DNA from: Lactobacillus sp. MRS-253-APC-2B
Lineage (GTDB): Bacteria > Bacillota > Bacilli > Lactobacillales > Lactobacillaceae
Length of the DNA: 64,000 nucleotides
NCBI RefSeq assembly: GCF_012843675.1
Contig: NZ_JABAFO010000009.1
Span: 1 to 64,000, forward strand
Reading direction: 5' to 3'
The notes under the pieces are model-generated. The model was given only the letters and a program-made list of their open reading frames with translations. It was not told the origin of the DNA and did not search any database. The position numbers and the translations under genes were made by a program. Of the stretch, positions 17,982 through 28,701 are shown one piece after another. How positions within the stretch are numbered: position 1 is the stretch's first letter; each line of letters starts with the position of its first letter.

Positions 17982-20066
17982 ATGGCTAACAAACGTGAAT
18001 ACCCTCTTGAAAAGACCCGTAACATTGGGATCATGGCCCACATCGATGCTGGTAAGACCACGGCCACTGAACGGATTCTTTACTACACTGGTAAGATTCA
18101 CAAAATTGGTGAAACCCATGATGGTGCTTCCCAAATGGACTGGATGGATGAAGAAAAGGAACGTGGTATTACGATCACGTCCGCTGCCACTACGGCCGTT
18201 TGGAAAGACTACCGGATCAACATCATCGACACCCCAGGTCACGTTGACTTCACTGTCGAAGTTGAACGTTCGCTGCGTGTCCTTGATGGTGCCGTAACGG
18301 TTCTGGATGCCCAAGCCGGTGTCGAACCACAAACTGAAACCGTTTGGCGTCAAGCTGACGACTTTGATGTTCCACGAATCGTCTTTGCCAACAAGATGGA
18401 CAAGATGGGTGCTGACTTTGACTACTCTGTTCAAACGATCAAGGACCGTCTGAACGTTACGCCACTGCCAATCCAAATGCCAATTGGTGCGGAAGACGAC
18501 TTCATCGGTGTTATCGACCTGGTTAAGATGGTTGCTTACGTTTACGATGAAGATGCTGAAGGTAAGAACTGGGATACGGTTGAAATTCCTGCTGACCTGA
18601 AGGATGAAGCAGAATCTCGTCATGATGCTCTGCTGGAAACGCTGGCTGACGTTGATGACAACATCATGGAAAAGTACCTTGGTGGTGAAGAACTTTCTGT
18701 TGAAGAAATCAAGGCTGCTATCCGTAAGGCTACGCTGTCTGAAGAACTGTTCCCGGTTCTGGCAGGTTCTGCCTACAAGGATAAGGGTATCCAAATGATG
18801 CTGGACGCTGTTATCGACTACCTGCCATCTCCACTGGATGTTAAGCCATTCGAAGCTACTGATGAAAATGGTGAAAAGGTTGAACTGACTGCCGGTGACG
18901 ACAAGCCATTTGCCGCTTTGGCATTTAAGATCGCTACTGACCCATTTGTTGGTCGTCTGACGTTCCTGCGTGTTTACACTGGTTCTCTGCAATCCGGTTC
19001 CTACGTTCTGAACGCAACCAAGGGCAAGCGTGAACGTGTTGGTCGTCTGCTGCAAATGCACTCCAACCAACAACACGAAATTCCTGAAGTGTTCTCAGGT
19101 GATATCGCAGCTGCTATCGGTCTGAAGAACACCACTACCGGTGACTCACTGACTGATCCAGATCACCCACTGCAACTTGAATCCATGGACTTCCCAGAAC
19201 CAGTTATCCAGGTTTCTGTTGAACCTAAGTCCAAGGCTGACCAAGACAAGATGGACAAGGGTCTGCAAAAGCTGGCTGAAGAAGACCCAACCTTCAAGGC
19301 TGAAACCAACCCTGAAACTGGTGAAACGCTGATTGCTGGGATGGGTGAATTGCACCTGGACATCATCGTTGAACGTCTGCGTCGTGAATTCCACGCCGAA
19401 GTTACTGTTGGTAAGCCACAAGTTTCCTACCGTGAAGCATTTACGACGGCTGCCTCTGCACAAGGTAAGTTCGTTCGTCAATCCGGTGGTAAGGGTCAAT
19501 ACGGTGACGTTTGGATCGAATTTACGCCACTTGAAGAAGGTGCCGGCTTCGAATTCGAAGATGCCATTGTCGGTGGTGTCGTTCCTCGTGAATACATTCC
19601 AGCCGTTGAACAAGGTCTGAAAGAAGCTATGCAAAATGGTGTTCTGGCCGGTTACCCACTGGTTGACTTGAAGGCTAAGCTCTACGATGGTAGCTACCAC
19701 GAAGTCGACTCTTCTGAAGCCGCATTTAAGGTTGCCGCTTCTCTGGCTCTTAAGAACGCTGCTAAGAAGGCCAACCCAGTTATTCTTGAACCAATCATGA
19801 AGGTTGACATTGTTGTTCCTCAAGACAACATGGGTGACGTTATGGGTCAAGTAACTGCTCGTCGTGGTACGATCGATGGTATGGAAGAACGTGGCAATGC
19901 ACAAGAAATCCACTCCTTCGTTCCGCTGTCAGAAATGTTTGGTTACGCAACGGCTCTGCGTTCCGCAACGCAAGGTCGTGGTACCTTCACGATGACGTTC
20001 GACCACTACTCTGCAGTTCCAAAGAGCGTGCAAGAAGACATCATCAAGAAGAACGGTAAGGAATAG
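17982..20066 (+). CDS. fusA: Translation elongation factor G
   Basis: A 694-residue translocation GTPase. The G domain motifs are AHIDAGKTT (P loop, near residue 20), DTPGH (near 86) and NKMD (near 140). The RGITI switch I segment is intact and domains II-V follow at normal length, with the domain IV/V sequence [18 protein letters not shown]. It starts at the ATG at 17982 after AAGGAGA. Codon use is extremely biased, as expected for one of the most abundant proteins. tuf does not follow, as is usual in lactobacilli. Confidence 0.98.
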   Translation: MANKREYPLEKTRNIGIMAHIDAGKTTATERILYYTGKIHKIGETHDGASQMDWMDEEKERGITITSAATTAVWKDYRINIIDTPGHVDFTVEVERSLRVLDGAVTVLDAQAGVEPQTETVWRQADDFDVPRIVFANKMDKMGADFDYSVQTIKDRLNVTPLPIQMPIGAEDDFIGVIDLVKMVAYVYDEDAEGKNWDTVEIPADLKDEAESRHDALLETLADVDDNIMEKYLGGEELSVEEIKAAIRKATLSEELFPVLAGSAYKDKGIQMMLDAVIDYLPSPLDVKPFEATDENGEKVELTAGDDKPFAALAFKIATDPFVGRLTFLRVYTGSLQSGSYVLNATKGKRERVGRLLQMHSNQQHEIPEVFSGDIAAAIGLKNTTTGDSLTDPDHPLQLESMDFPEPVIQVSVEPKSKADQDKMDKGLQKLAEEDPTFKAETNPETGETLIAGMGELHLDIIVERLRREFHAEVTVGKPQVSYREAFTTAASAQGKFVRQSGGKGQYGDVWIEFTPLEEGAGFEFEDAIVGGVVPREYIPAVEQGLKEAMQNGVLAGYPLVDLKAKLYDGSYHEVDSSEAAFKVAASLALKNAAKKANPVILEPIMKVDIVVPQDNMGDVMGQVTARRGTIDGMEERGNAQEIHSFVPLSEMFGYATALRSATQGRGTFTMTFDHYSAVPKSVQEDIIKKNGKE

Positions 20067-20086
20067 TTAACCTATTCAAAGCCTAA

Positions 20087-20117
20087 AAGCTCATCTGCTT
20101 TAAGCAGATGGGCTTTT
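20087..20117 (+). terminator. Terminator after fusA
   Basis: AGCTCATCTGCTT pairs with AAGCAGATGGGCT (one wobble) and is followed by TTTTT. Confidence 0.9.
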
Positions 20118-20243
20118 TTACGATTTAAAGATTTTTTCTTCTATTATGTAATAGTCAAAGGTAATCGTCTTGTCATGAATTAGAATTATTTTGGCGATTG
20201 AGAGAGTAACGCCAGAAAAAATTGAGATTTTTTCGAAAAAGAC

Positions 20244-20272
20244 TCGACAAGCTTAAAAAGACGTGGGATAAT
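20244..20272 (+). promoter_or_regulatory. Upstream promoter P1 before the S10 operon
   Basis: TCGACA (20244-20249), a 17-base spacer and GATAAT (20267-20272). A transcript from here would begin near 20279 and meet the hairpin ending at 20343. Confidence 0.5.
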
Positions 20273-20291
20273 ACTCGGCAGACTGTTGCCA

Positions 20292-20343
20292 TTCAGTCGT
20301 TCACTGGCTGTCGATAAATTAAAACATTTCGACTGAGTTTTTT
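20292..20343 (+). terminator. Terminator-like hairpin between P1 and P2
   Basis: TTCAGTCG (20292-20299) pairs with CGACTGAG (20330-20337) and runs into six T. The loop is about 30 bases, so it is weaker than a standard terminator. With P1 it would define an RNA of about 65 bases. Confidence 0.45.
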
Positions 20344-20417
20344 GCGCCGCATTTGTGTCAAAAGATTTTTCAGGAATGTTACAAATTGAATCATCAAGAA
20401 ATAATTCAAAAAAAACC

Positions 20418-20446
20418 TTGATACGACGGCAATTCTTTAGTATTAT
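20418..20446 (+). promoter_or_regulatory. Main promoter P2 of the S10-spc-alpha superoperon
   Basis: TTGATA (20418-20423), exactly 17 bases, then TATTAT (20441-20446). An A-rich tract just upstream could act as an UP element. Transcription should start near 20453, leaving a leader of about 164 bases before rpsJ. Confidence 0.8.
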
Positions 20447-20452
20447 GGATAA

Positions 20453-20616
20453 GTGCTTGAGCTTAGAAACGGGGATTTTTAAGGCCCCGGGGTTCAGCCA
20501 ATCAGTAAAAGCTGTGATGTGGAAGGTTGCGACACACCCGGCCGCTTTGCCATAGGGCGTGGCGGTAATTTCCACGGAGCTAGTCAAATTTTAAATCTGA
20601 CGAAGGAGGGAATAAA
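20453..20616 (+). ncRNA. Structured leader of the S10 operon
   Basis: The leader contains an outer stem GTGGAA (20519-20524) with TTCCAC (20570-20575) that encloses a 10-bp imperfect hairpin, CCGCTTTGCC (20542-20551) with GGCGTGGCGG (20556-20565), capped by the loop ATAG. A 5-bp CGGGG/CCCCG stem lies further upstream. There is no T run. It looks like a ribosomal-protein or translational control element, but I recognise no named family. Confidence 0.5.
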
Positions 20617-20925
20617 ATGGCAAAACAAAAGATTCGCATTCGTTTAAAGGCTTACGAACACCGCGTACTTGACGAATCTGCAGACAAGATCGTTAACACC
20701 GCTAAGCGGACCGGTGCTCAGGTTTCAGGCCCAATTCCGTTGCCAACTGAACGGACTCTGTACACGGTGATTCGTTCACCACACAAGTTCAAGAAGTCTC
20801 GGGAACAATTCGAAATGCGTACGCACAAGCGTCTGATCGACATCATCGACCCAACCCCTAAGACGGTTGACTCTCTGATGAAGCTTGATCTGCCAAGTGG
20901 CGTTGACATTGAAATTAAACTGTAA
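20617..20925 (+). CDS. rpsJ: 30S ribosomal protein S10 (NusE)
   Basis: A 102-residue protein of the 30S head that also serves as NusE in antitermination. Starts [20 protein letters not shown], full family length. The ATG at 20617 follows AAGGAGGG. First gene of the superoperon behind promoter P2 and the structured leader. Confidence 0.98.
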   Translation: MAKQKIRIRLKAYEHRVLDESADKIVNTAKRTGAQVSGPIPLPTERTLYTVIRSPHKFKKSREQFEMRTHKRLIDIIDPTPKTVDSLMKLDLPSGVDIEIKL

Positions 20926-20964
20926 TTAAACAAAAATAAAAACAAATAAATTGGAGGTGTACTC

Positions 20965-21624
20965 ATGACCAAAGGAATCTTAGGCAAGAAGGTCGGGATG
21001 ACGCAAGTTTTCGCTGACAACGGTGAATTGGTTCCAGTTACGGTAATCGACGTAACGCCAAACGTTGTTATGCAAGTTAAGACCGTTGAAAACGATGGCT
21101 ACAGTGCCGTTCAACTTGGTTTTGACGACAAGCGCGAAATCTTAAGCAACAAGCCCGAACAAGGTCATGCAGCAAAAGCAAACACGACCCCTAAGCGCTT
21201 CATCGGTGAAATCCGCGACGCTGAACTGGGGGACGACATTAAAGTCGGTGACGAAGTTAAGGCAGACATTTTCGCGGAAGGCGAAACTGTTGATGTAACG
21301 GGTATCACTAAGGGTCATGGTTACCAAGGTAACATTCACAAGGACGGCCAACGTCGTGGCCCTATGGCTCACGGTTCTCGTTACCACCGTCGTCCAGGTT
21401 CGTTGGGTGCCATCATCAACCACGTCTTCAAGGGTAAGGCATTGCCAGGCCGCATGGGTGGCAACACGGTTACTATGCAACACCTGAAGGTTGTTAAGGT
21501 TGACCTTGAAAACAACGTACTGCTGATCAAGGGTAACGTTCCAGGCGCTAACAAGTCCTACGTTACGATTAAGAACTCTGTGAAGGCCAACACCAAGAAG
21601 AGCCTGAGCAAGCAACACAACTAA
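20965..21624 (+). CDS. rplC: 50S ribosomal protein L3
   Basis: Early-assembly 23S rRNA-binding protein, 219 residues, beginning [16 protein letters not shown]. The central extension [21 protein letters not shown] reaches toward the peptidyl transferase centre. The ribosome binding site is GGAGGTG. Confidence 0.98.
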   Translation: MTKGILGKKVGMTQVFADNGELVPVTVIDVTPNVVMQVKTVENDGYSAVQLGFDDKREILSNKPEQGHAAKANTTPKRFIGEIRDAELGDDIKVGDEVKADIFAEGETVDVTGITKGHGYQGNIHKDGQRRGPMAHGSRYHRRPGSLGAIINHVFKGKALPGRMGGNTVTMQHLKVVKVDLENNVLLIKGNVPGANKSYVTIKNSVKANTKKSLSKQHN

Positions 21625-21646
21625 TCAGAAGGGAGGAAGAAAGTAA

Positions 21647-22270
21647 ATGACAAGCGTTGCATTATTTAAGCAAGACGGTAGCCAAAACGGCACCATCGAA
21701 TTGAACGCAGACATCTTTGGTATTGAACCAAACGAAAATGCTGAATACGAAGCTATCCTGCGTCAACGCGCATCCATGCGTCAAGGTACTCACGCCGTTA
21801 AGAACCGTTCCGCAGTTCGCGGTGGTGGTAAGAAGCCATGGCGTCAAAAGGGTACGGGTCGTGCTCGTCAAGGCTCCATCCGTGCACCACAATTCCGTGG
21901 TGGTGGTATCGTCTTCGGACCTACTCCACGTTCCTACAACTTCAACCTGCCACGCAAGGTTCGTCAACTGGCTATCAAGTCAGCTCTGTCCCAAAAGGTT
22001 GCTGATGAAAAATTTGTCGTAGTTGAATCCATCAACTTCGACGCACCAAAGACGAAGGAATTTGCCGGCGTTATGAACAACCTGAAGGTTTCTGAAAAAG
22101 TCCTGGTCGTTGTTTCTGACGAAGACAAGAACGCTGCTCTGTCTGGTCGCAACCTGGTTAACACCACGGTCGTAACTCCAGCCGGCGTTAACATTCTGAA
22201 CGTCGTTGACAGTCAAAAGATTGTCATCACGAAGTCAGCCCTTTCTCAAGTAGAGGAGGTGCTCGCATAA
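21647..22270 (+). CDS. rplD: 50S ribosomal protein L4
   Basis: A 207-residue protein lining the exit tunnel. The long loop with [20 protein letters not shown], the tunnel-tip region where macrolide-resistance changes arise, is wild type. Its stop overlaps the rplW start by one base (22270). L4 autoregulates the S10 operon in Escherichia coli; whether it does so here is unknown. Confidence 0.98.
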   Translation: MTSVALFKQDGSQNGTIELNADIFGIEPNENAEYEAILRQRASMRQGTHAVKNRSAVRGGGKKPWRQKGTGRARQGSIRAPQFRGGGIVFGPTPRSYNFNLPRKVRQLAIKSALSQKVADEKFVVVESINFDAPKTKEFAGVMNNLKVSEKVLVVVSDEDKNAALSGRNLVNTTVVTPAGVNILNVVDSQKIVITKSALSQVEEVLA

Positions 22271-22563
22271 TGGAAGCACGCGATATCATTTTGCGCCCAG
22301 TTATCACTGAAGCATCAACTGCAGTGATGGACGAAAAGCGCTACACGTTTGACGTTGACTTGCGCGCTACTAAGACGCAAGTTAAGAACGCCGTAGAAGA
22401 AATTTTTGACGTTAAGGTCGTTAAGGTTAACATCATGAACCTGAAGGGCAAGAAGAAGCGTCAAGGCCGTTACGTTGGCTACACTAAGCGCCGTCGCAAG
22501 GCCATCGTTACTCTGTCAGCTGATTCTAAAGAAATCAAGCTGTTCGGTGACGACAACGAATAA
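22270..22563 (+). CDS. rplW: 50S ribosomal protein L23
   Basis: A 97-residue protein at the tunnel exit, the docking site for trigger factor and SRP. Starts [16 protein letters not shown] and contains the conserved loop [20 protein letters not shown]. Its ATG overlaps the rplD stop, indicating translational coupling. Confidence 0.98.
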   Translation: MEARDIILRPVITEASTAVMDEKRYTFDVDLRATKTQVKNAVEEIFDVKVVKVNIMNLKGKKKRQGRYVGYTKRRRKAIVTLSADSKEIKLFGDDNE

Positions 22564-22586
22564 ATTCTAGATAGGAGGAAAACACA

Positions 22587-23435
22587 GTGGGAATTCGCAA
22601 ATACAAGGGTACCACTAATGGTCGCCGTAATATGACCGGATTCGACTTCGCTGAAATTACGAAGACGACCCCGGAAAAGTCTTTGCTGGCACCATTAAAG
22701 CACACCGCTGGTCGTAACAACTACGGTCATATGACTGTTCGTCACCGTGGTGGCGGTACGAAGCGTCAATACCGGATCATCGACTTCAAGCGGATCAAGG
22801 ACAACGTTCCTGCAACCGTTAAGGCTATCGAATACGATCCAAACCGTACTGCTAACATCGCTCTGCTGGTTTATGCAGATGGTGTTAAGTCATACATCCT
22901 GGCTCCTAAGGGCTTGAAGGTTGGTATGCAAGTTCAATCTGGTCCAGATGCCGACATCAAGGTTGGTAACGCACTGCCATTGAAGAACATTCCAGTTGGT
23001 ACTGTTATTCACAACATCGAACTGAAGCCAGGCAAGGGTGGTCAAATCGCCCGTTCTGCAGGTGCTTCCGCACAACTGCTTGGTAAGGAAAGTGACAAGT
23101 ACGTTCTGGTTCGTCTGGCTTCTGGTGAAGTTCGTATGATCCTGGCTGCTTGCCGTGCTACGATCGGTGTTGTCGGCAACGACGAACACGCCCTGATCAT
23201 CAAAGGTAAGGCTGGTCGTACTCGTTACGCAGGTCAACGTCCACACGTTCGTGGTTCTGTTATGAACCCTAACGATCACCCACATGGTGGTGGTGAAGGT
23301 AAGGCTCCAGTTGGTTTGCCATCTCCTCTGTCTCCATGGGGTAAGAAGACTGTTGGTAAGAAGACTCGCTCACACAAGGCTCGTTCGAACAAGTTCATCG
23401 TTCGCGGTCGCAAGCGTGGTCCACACACTCGTTAA
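22587..23435 (+). CDS. rplB: 50S ribosomal protein L2
   Basis: A 282-residue protein near the peptidyl transferase centre, needed for subunit association. Starts with GTG ([15 protein letters not shown]) after GGAGG. The catalytically implicated histidine lies in the conserved [19 protein letters not shown] segment. The length is a few residues above the usual 277-279, with no break. Confidence 0.98.
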   Translation: MGIRKYKGTTNGRRNMTGFDFAEITKTTPEKSLLAPLKHTAGRNNYGHMTVRHRGGGTKRQYRIIDFKRIKDNVPATVKAIEYDPNRTANIALLVYADGVKSYILAPKGLKVGMQVQSGPDADIKVGNALPLKNIPVGTVIHNIELKPGKGGQIARSAGASAQLLGKESDKYVLVRLASGEVRMILAACRATIGVVGNDEHALIIKGKAGRTRYAGQRPHVRGSVMNPNDHPHGGGEGKAPVGLPSPLSPWGKKTVGKKTRSHKARSNKFIVRGRKRGPHTR

Positions 23436-23475
23436 TGAGTAATAAATAGCTAATTACCCGAGAGGAGGTACAACA

Positions 23476-23757
23476 ATGGGTCGTAGTTTAAAGAAGGGAC
23501 CTTTCGCCGACGCTTCTTTGTTGAAGAAGGTTGACGCACAAAAGGATAACGAAAAGAAGACGGTTATTAAGACCTGGTCACGCCGTTCCACGATTTACCC
23601 AAGCTTCATTGGTTACACTTTCGCCGTTTACGATGGTCGCAAGCACGTACCAGTTTACGTACAAGAAGACATGGTAGGCCACAAGCTGGGTGAATTCGTA
23701 CCAACGCGGACTTTCCGTGGTCACGCCGGTGATGACAAGAAGACGGGCAAGAAGTAA
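23476..23757 (+). CDS. rpsS: 30S ribosomal protein S19
   Basis: A 93-residue protein of the 30S head at the A-site finger bridge. Starts [16 protein letters not shown], with conserved [15 protein letters not shown]. It has a strong GAGGAGG ribosome binding site, and 16 bases separate it from rplV. Confidence 0.98.
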   Translation: MGRSLKKGPFADASLLKKVDAQKDNEKKTVIKTWSRRSTIYPSFIGYTFAVYDGRKHVPVYVQEDMVGHKLGEFVPTRTFRGHAGDDKKTGKK

Positions 23758-23773
23758 GGAGGAAATTTGATCA

Positions 23774-24121
23774 ATGGCTGAAAACATTACGTCAGCTAAG
23801 GCAACGGCCAAGATGGTCCGGGTTTCCGCTCGCAAGGTTCGTCTGGTTCTTGACACCATTCGCAACAAGAGCGTTGCCGAAGCATTTGCTATTCTGAAGT
23901 TCACTCCAAATGGTGCTGCTTCAGACGTCGAAAAAGTATTGAAATCTGCAGTTGCTAACGCCGAAAACAACTTTGACTTGGATCGGGCTTCATTGGTAGT
24001 TAGCGAAGCCTTTGCAAACGAAGGACCAACCCTGAAGCGGTTCCGTCCACGTGCCAAAGGTTCAGCTTCTCCAATCAACAAGCGGACCAGCCACATTACG
24101 GTTGTTGTAACTGAAAAGTAG
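23774..24121 (+). CDS. rplV: 50S ribosomal protein L22
   Basis: A 115-residue tunnel-wall protein. The tunnel beta-hairpin contains [21 protein letters not shown], intact at the sites where macrolide-resistance changes occur. Starts [21 protein letters not shown]. It is followed after 11 bases by rpsC. Confidence 0.98.
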   Translation: MAENITSAKATAKMVRVSARKVRLVLDTIRNKSVAEAFAILKFTPNGAASDVEKVLKSAVANAENNFDLDRASLVVSEAFANEGPTLKRFRPRAKGSASPINKRTSHITVVVTEK

Positions 24122-24132
24122 GAGGGATAATA

Positions 24133-24786
24133 GTGGGTCAAAAGATTAATCCTAATGGTTTCCGTGTTGGGGTCATTCGCGACTGGACTGCTAAGTGGTA
24201 CGCAGAAAAAGACTACGCTGCTTACCTGGGCGAAGACCTTCGGATCCGTAAGTACATTGAAAAGCGACTTGCTGACGCCTCTGTTTCAACTATCGAAATT
24301 GAACGTGCTGCTAACCGCGTAAACGTATCAATTCACACTGCCAAGCCAGGTATGGTTATCGGTAAGGGTGGTTCTGAAGTTGAAGCACTCCGCAAGGAAC
24401 TTAACGCCTTGACTGGCAAGCGCGTCCACATCAACGTGGTTGAAATCAAGAAGCCAGACCTGGACGCACACCTGGTTGGCGTAAGCGTCGCAGAACAGCT
24501 TGAAGCTCGTGTTGCCTTCCGTCGTGCTATGCGTGGTGCCATCCAACGTGCTATGCGTGCCGGCGCAAAGGGTATCAAGATTCAAGTTGCTGGTCGTTTG
24601 AATGGTGCCGACATGTCTCGGATCGAATCATACTCCGAAGGCACTGTTCCACTGCACACTCTGCGTGCCGACATCGACTACTCATGGGATGAAGCACGGA
24701 CTACGTACGGTGCGCTGGGTATCAAGACCTGGATCTACCGTGGCGAAGTTTTGCCAGAGAAGCAAGCAAACAAAAACACTAAGTAA
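24133..24786 (+). CDS. rpsC: 30S ribosomal protein S3
   Basis: A 217-residue protein at the mRNA entry channel with helicase activity. The KH motif [16 protein letters not shown] is intact. Starts with GTG ([17 protein letters not shown]) after GGAGGGA. Confidence 0.98.
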   Translation: MGQKINPNGFRVGVIRDWTAKWYAEKDYAAYLGEDLRIRKYIEKRLADASVSTIEIERAANRVNVSIHTAKPGMVIGKGGSEVEALRKELNALTGKRVHINVVEIKKPDLDAHLVGVSVAEQLEARVAFRRAMRGAIQRAMRAGAKGIKIQVAGRLNGADMSRIESYSEGTVPLHTLRADIDYSWDEARTTYGALGIKTWIYRGEVLPEKQANKNTK

Positions 24787-24802
24787 GGAGGGGAAATAAA
24801 AC

Positions 24803-25234
24803 ATGCTAGTACCTAAGCGAGTAAAGCACCGCAAGGTTCAACGTGGCCACATGCGTGGTGAAGCCAAGGGTGGCAAGAACGTAACGTTTGGTGAATTTGG
24901 TCTGAAGGCTCTGGATTCCCACTGGATCTCCAACCGTCAAATTGAAGCCGGCCGTATTGCTATTACGCGTCACATGAAGCGTGGTGGTAAGGTTTGGATC
25001 AAGATTTTCCCTCACCTTTCCTACACTAGCAAAGGTGTTGGTGTCCGGATGGGTAATGGTAAGGGTGCTCCTGAAGGCTGGGTAGCCCCAGTTAAGCGCG
25101 GCAAGATTCTGTACGAGGTTGCCGGCGTGCCTGAAGACGTTGCCCGCGAAGCCCTGCGCTTGGCCGGCAGCAAGATGCCAGTTCGCACTAAGATCGTAAA
25201 GCGTGAGGAAGGTGGACAATCTAATGAAGACTAA
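24803..25234 (+). CDS. rplP: 50S ribosomal protein L16
   Basis: A 143-residue protein near the A-site tRNA elbow. Starts [24 protein letters not shown]. The central motif VGVRMGKG-like ([20 protein letters not shown]) is conserved. Its 3' end overlaps rpmC by 11 bases, so the two are translationally coupled. Confidence 0.98.
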   Translation: MLVPKRVKHRKVQRGHMRGEAKGGKNVTFGEFGLKALDSHWISNRQIEAGRIAITRHMKRGGKVWIKIFPHLSYTSKGVGVRMGNGKGAPEGWVAPVKRGKILYEVAGVPEDVAREALRLAGSKMPVRTKIVKREEGGQSNED

Positions 25235-25430
25235 AGATTATGTTCAAGAACTGAATGGATTAACCACTGAGCAATTGCTTGACCGTGAAAAGGAATTGAA
25301 GGAACAATTGTTTAACTTACGTTTCCAATTAGCAACCGGCCAGTTGGAAAACACTGCAAGCCTTAAGAGCGTTCGCAAGAACATTGCACGGGTTAAGACA
25401 GTTCTTCGTCAACAAGAATTAAACAAATAA
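25224..25430 (+). CDS. rpmC: 50S ribosomal protein L29
   Basis: A 68-residue helical-hairpin protein near the tunnel exit, next to L23. I start at the ATG at 25224 ([18 protein letters not shown]), preceded by GAAGGTGG. The frame is open 21 bases further up inside rplP, but that start has no ribosome binding site and would add seven atypical residues. Confidence 0.96.
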   Translation: MKTKDYVQELNGLTTEQLLDREKELKEQLFNLRFQLATGQLENTASLKSVRKNIARVKTVLRQQELNK

Positions 25431-25454
25431 GAATACGAAAAGGAGGATTAGCGC

Positions 25455-25715
25455 ATGAGTGATGAACGTAATGCACGTAAGGTCTACCAAGGCCGCGTTG
25501 TTTCCGACAAGATGGACAAGACCATCACTGTCGTAATCGACACTTACAAGAGTGCCCCAGTTTACGGCAAGCGTGTACGGTACTCAAAGAAGTACTACGC
25601 TCACGATGAAAACAACGAAGCAAAGTCCGGCGATACGGTTGAAATCATGGAAACTCGGCCTCTGTCTGCTAAGAAGCGTTTCCGTCTGGTTAAGATCGTT
25701 AAGAAAGCTGATTAA
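25455..25715 (+). CDS. rpsQ: 30S ribosomal protein S17
   Basis: An 86-residue primary 16S rRNA-binding protein. Starts [20 protein letters not shown]. The conserved [18 protein letters not shown] and [14 protein letters not shown] segments are intact. It is followed by an unusually long 66-base gap before rplN in which I see no promoter. Confidence 0.98.
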   Translation: MSDERNARKVYQGRVVSDKMDKTITVVIDTYKSAPVYGKRVRYSKKYYAHDENNEAKSGDTVEIMETRPLSAKKRFRLVKIVKKAD

Positions 25716-25781
25716 TCCCGCTTTGTGATGATTTCGTATTCTTAATTATTCTTACTTACTGATGGAAGGAGGACACTAACA

Positions 25782-26150
25782 GTGATTCAACAGGAAAGTC
25801 GGTTGAAGGTCGCTGACAACTCAGGTGCCCGCGAAATCTTGGTTATCAAGATCTTGGGTGGTTCCCGTGTTAAGACCGGTAATATTGGTGACATTATTGT
25901 CGCTACTGTAAAACAAGCAACACCAGGTGGCGTTGTCAAAAAGGGTGACGTTGTAAAGGCCGTCGTTGTACGGACTAAGCATGGTCTGCACCGTAAGGAC
26001 GGTTCATACATCAAGTTTGACGAAAACGCTGCTGTCCTGATCAACAACGACAAGAGCCCTAAGGGTACCCGTATTTTTGGCCCAATCGCTCGTGAGCTGC
26101 GTGACGATGACTTCATGAAGATCATCTCCCTGGCTCCAGAAGTTCTGTAA
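25782..26150 (+). CDS. rplN: 50S ribosomal protein L14
   Basis: A 122-residue protein at the subunit interface and the RsfS-binding surface. Starts with GTG ([18 protein letters not shown]) after AAGGAGG. Standard length. First gene of the classical spc part of the cluster. Confidence 0.98.
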   Translation: MIQQESRLKVADNSGAREILVIKILGGSRVKTGNIGDIIVATVKQATPGGVVKKGDVVKAVVVRTKHGLHRKDGSYIKFDENAAVLINNDKSPKGTRIFGPIARELRDDDFMKIISLAPEVL

Positions 26151-26181
26151 GATTAACCGAAAATAAGGAGGTGCACACCAC

Positions 26182-26490
26182 ATGTTTTTAAAGACAGGTG
26201 ACAAGGTTCGCGTCATCGCCGGTAAGGACAAGGGCAAGGAAGGTACCATCAAGAAGGTCCTGGTCAAGGAAAACCGTGTGATCGTTGAAGGCGTTAACCA
26301 AATCAAGAAACATCAAAAGCCAAACAACGCTAACCCAAACGGTGGGATTATTGATGCAGAAGCACCAATCCAAGCATCTAACGTTATGCTGATTGACCCA
26401 TCTACCAACGAACCTACTCGTGTTGGTTTCAAGGTCGTTGACGGCAAAAAAGTTCGTGTTGCCAAGAAGTCTGGCAAGACGATCGACTAA
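26182..26490 (+). CDS. rplX: 50S ribosomal protein L24
   Basis: A 102-residue assembly-initiator protein. The KOW motif [17 protein letters not shown] is at residues about 7-23, and the sequence [20 protein letters not shown] is conserved. The ribosome binding site is AAGGAGGTG. Confidence 0.98.
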   Translation: MFLKTGDKVRVIAGKDKGKEGTIKKVLVKENRVIVEGVNQIKKHQKPNNANPNGGIIDAEAPIQASNVMLIDPSTNEPTRVGFKVVDGKKVRVAKKSGKTID

Positions 26491-26518
26491 AAATTAGGGA
26501 AAGGAGGAATTATTGCTC

Positions 26519-27061
26519 ATGGAAAACCGTTTAAAAGCAAAGTACGAAAGTGAAGTACGTCCAGCATTGACTGACAAGTTCAACTACACTTCTGTAATGG
26601 CTGTTCCTAAGATCGACAAGATCGTTCTGAACATGGGTGTCGGTGACGCTACCCAAAACTCCAAGCTGTTGGATGAAGCCGTTGAAGAACTGGGTCTGAT
26701 TGCTGGTCAAAAGCCACTGATCACCAAGGCAAAGAAGTCCATCGCCGGCTTCCGTCTGCGTGAAGGAATGTCCATCGGTGCCAAGGTTACGCTGCGTGGC
26801 ACTCGTATGTACGACTTCCTGGACAAGCTGATCAATGTTTCACTGCCACGTGTTCGTGACTTCCACGGTGTATCAAACAAGTCATTTGATGGTCACGGTA
26901 ACTACACGCTGGGTGTTCGCGAACAATTGATCTTCCCAGAAATCGACTACGACAAGGTTAACCACGTTCGCGGTCTGGATATTGTTATCGTTACGACTGC
27001 CAACTCTGATGAAGAAGGTCATGAATTGCTTGCTCAAATGGGCATGCCATTCGCTAAGTAA
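26519..27061 (+). CDS. rplE: 50S ribosomal protein L5
   Basis: A 180-residue 5S rRNA-binding protein that also touches P-site tRNA. I choose the ATG at 26519 ([13 protein letters not shown]), 11 bases after AAGGAGG. A TTG at 26513 is closer to the ribosome binding site but would give two extra residues and disagrees with the usual 179-180 residue family length. The conserved [13 protein letters not shown] and [10 protein letters not shown]-like ([15 protein letters not shown]) segments are present. Confidence 0.96.
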   Translation: MENRLKAKYESEVRPALTDKFNYTSVMAVPKIDKIVLNMGVGDATQNSKLLDEAVEELGLIAGQKPLITKAKKSIAGFRLREGMSIGAKVTLRGTRMYDFLDKLINVSLPRVRDFHGVSNKSFDGHGNYTLGVREQLIFPEIDYDKVNHVRGLDIVIVTTANSDEEGHELLAQMGMPFAK

Positions 27062-27078
27062 TTAAGGAGGTCCACAAA

Positions 27079-27264
27079 TTGGCTAAAAAATCAATGATCG
27101 CTAAGTGCAACCGCCCAGCCAAGTACTCCACGCGTGCCTACACGCGCTGTGTTCGTTGTGGCCGTCCGCACTCCGTTTACCGTAAGTTCCACCTATGCCG
27201 GATTTGCTTGCGTCAACTTGCCCATGAAGGACAAATTCCTGGTATGAAGAAGGCTAGCTGGTAA
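27079..27264 (+). CDS. rpsZ: 30S ribosomal protein S14, zinc-binding type Z
   Basis: A 61-residue protein of the short, zinc-binding type. The zinc ligands are Cys24, Cys27, Cys40 and Cys43. Starts with TTG at 27079 after AAGGAGG. This is the C+ housekeeping form; the zinc-free paralogue that many Firmicutes carry is not in this window. Confidence 0.97.
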   Translation: MAKKSMIAKCNRPAKYSTRAYTRCVRCGRPHSVYRKFHLCRICLRQLAHEGQIPGMKKASW

Positions 27265-27294
27265 ACAAATCACCGACAAAGGAGGAAAATATCG

Positions 27295-27693
27295 ATGTCT
27301 ATGAGTGATCCAATTGCAGATTTTCTGACTCGGATTCGCAATGCCAACATGGCACACCACGATTCTGTAGAAGTACCTGCATCAAAGATGAAGAAGGACA
27401 TCGCTGAAATCTTGAAGCAAGAAGGTTTCATTCGCGATGTTGAATACGTTGAAGACAACAAGCAAGGCATCATCCGCGTATTCCTGAAGTACGGCAAGGA
27501 TGGCGAACGTGTCATTTCTGGTCTGAAGCGGATTTCAAAGCCTGGTCTGCGTTCTTACGTTAAGGCCGACGCTGTGCCAAAGGTTCTCAATGGTTTGGGT
27601 ATTGCCATCATCTCAACTTCTGAAGGGGTTGTGACTGACAAGGTTGCTCGTGCCAAGAAAATCGGTGGCGAAGTTATCGCCTACATTTGGTAA
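27295..27693 (+). CDS. rpsH: 30S ribosomal protein S8
   Basis: A 132-residue primary 16S rRNA-binding protein, which in Escherichia coli represses the spc operon. Starts [18 protein letters not shown]; a second ATG two codons on would give the same core. It ends in GEVIAYIW, and the [15 protein letters not shown] loop is conserved. Confidence 0.98.
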   Translation: MSMSDPIADFLTRIRNANMAHHDSVEVPASKMKKDIAEILKQEGFIRDVEYVEDNKQGIIRVFLKYGKDGERVISGLKRISKPGLRSYVKADAVPKVLNGLGIAIISTSEGVVTDKVARAKKIGGEVIAYIW

Positions 27694-27721
27694 TAAATAA
27701 AATAAGATCGGAGGTGTACAC

Positions 27722-28258
27722 ATGAGTCGTATTGGTTACAAGGCAATCGAACTGCCACAAGGCGTAGAGGTTTCTCAATCAGGCAACGTCGTAACTGTTA
27801 AGGGTCCTAAGGGTACTCTGAGTCGCGAAATCTCCCCACTGATCAAGATGAACGTTACCGACAGTGAAGTAACGTTTGAACGGGAAAACGACGATAAGAA
27901 GGCCAAGATGGTCCACGGTACTACGCGTGCCAACGTTAACAACATGATTGAAGGTGTTGTCAACGGATTTAAGAAGACTCTGAAGCTGGTCGGTGTTGGT
28001 TACCGTGCTCAAGCTAAGGGTAGCAAGCTGATCCTGACTGTTGGTTACTCCAACCCAGTTGAAATGGACAAGCCAGAAGATCTGGAAGTTAACGTTCCAG
28101 ACAACACGACGATTGAAATCAGCGGTATCAACAAAGAACACGTTGGCCAATTTGCTGCCGAAGTTCGTGCCGTTCGTTCACCAGAACCTTACAAAGGTAA
28201 GGGTATTCGTTACGAGGATGAATACATCCTGCGTAAGGAAGGTAAGACTGGTAAATAA
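27722..28258 (+). CDS. rplF: 50S ribosomal protein L6
   Basis: A 178-residue protein near the GTPase centre, made of two duplicated folds. Starts [15 protein letters not shown]. The conserved C-terminal [15 protein letters not shown] is present. Confidence 0.98.
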   Translation: MSRIGYKAIELPQGVEVSQSGNVVTVKGPKGTLSREISPLIKMNVTDSEVTFERENDDKKAKMVHGTTRANVNNMIEGVVNGFKKTLKLVGVGYRAQAKGSKLILTVGYSNPVEMDKPEDLEVNVPDNTTIEISGINKEHVGQFAAEVRAVRSPEPYKGKGIRYEDEYILRKEGKTGK

Positions 28259-28323
28259 TCGTCTAGCAGCCTAGCTGTAGAATAAATTAAAACTAAAATT
28301 ATAAGAATCAAGAGGTGACAGTT

Positions 28324-28680
28324 GTGATTTCTAAACCAGATAAGAACAAGATCCGTCAACGCCGTCACATGCGCGTTCGCGGCAAGATCTCTGGTACTGC
28401 AGAGCGCCCACGTTTAAGTGTTTACCGTTCCAACAAAAACATTTACGCTCAATTGATTGATGACGTAAAGGGTGTGACGCTCGCAAGTGCCTCAACTCTC
28501 GACAGTGAAGTCAGTGGCAACACTAAGACGGAACAAGCTGCCGGCGTTGGTGCTCTGATCGCTAAGCGCGGTGTAGAAAAGAACATCAGCAGCGTTGTTT
28601 TTGACCGTGGTGGCTACCTGTACCATGGTCGTGTACAAGCCCTGGCTGAAGCAGCTCGTGAAAACGGTCTGCAATTCTAA
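28324..28680 (+). CDS. rplR: 50S ribosomal protein L18
   Basis: A 118-residue 5S rRNA-binding protein. I place the start at GTG 28324 ([20 protein letters not shown]). The upstream in-frame GTG at 28315 is part of the ribosome binding site AGAGGTG itself and cannot be the start. The C-terminal [20 protein letters not shown] is conserved. Confidence 0.96.
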   Translation: MISKPDKNKIRQRRHMRVRGKISGTAERPRLSVYRSNKNIYAQLIDDVKGVTLASASTLDSEVSGNTKTEQAAGVGALIAKRGVEKNISSVVFDRGGYLYHGRVQALAEAARENGLQF

Positions 28681-28701
28681 GAAAAAGGAGGAATAACCTG
28701 T

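Noticed and set aside
17907-19076. Long minus-strand frame (389 codons) opposite fusA
   Set aside because: Arises from the strong codon bias of fusA, which leaves few antisense stops. It starts without a ribosome binding site and has low-complexity composition.
19146-19913. Minus-strand frame (255 codons) opposite the fusA 3' half
   Set aside because: Same codon-bias artefact as the other antisense frame over fusA.
20186-20587. Minus-strand frame of 133 codons in the fusA-rpsJ gap
   Set aside because: Covers both S10-operon promoters and the structured leader; no ribosome binding site and no family resemblance.
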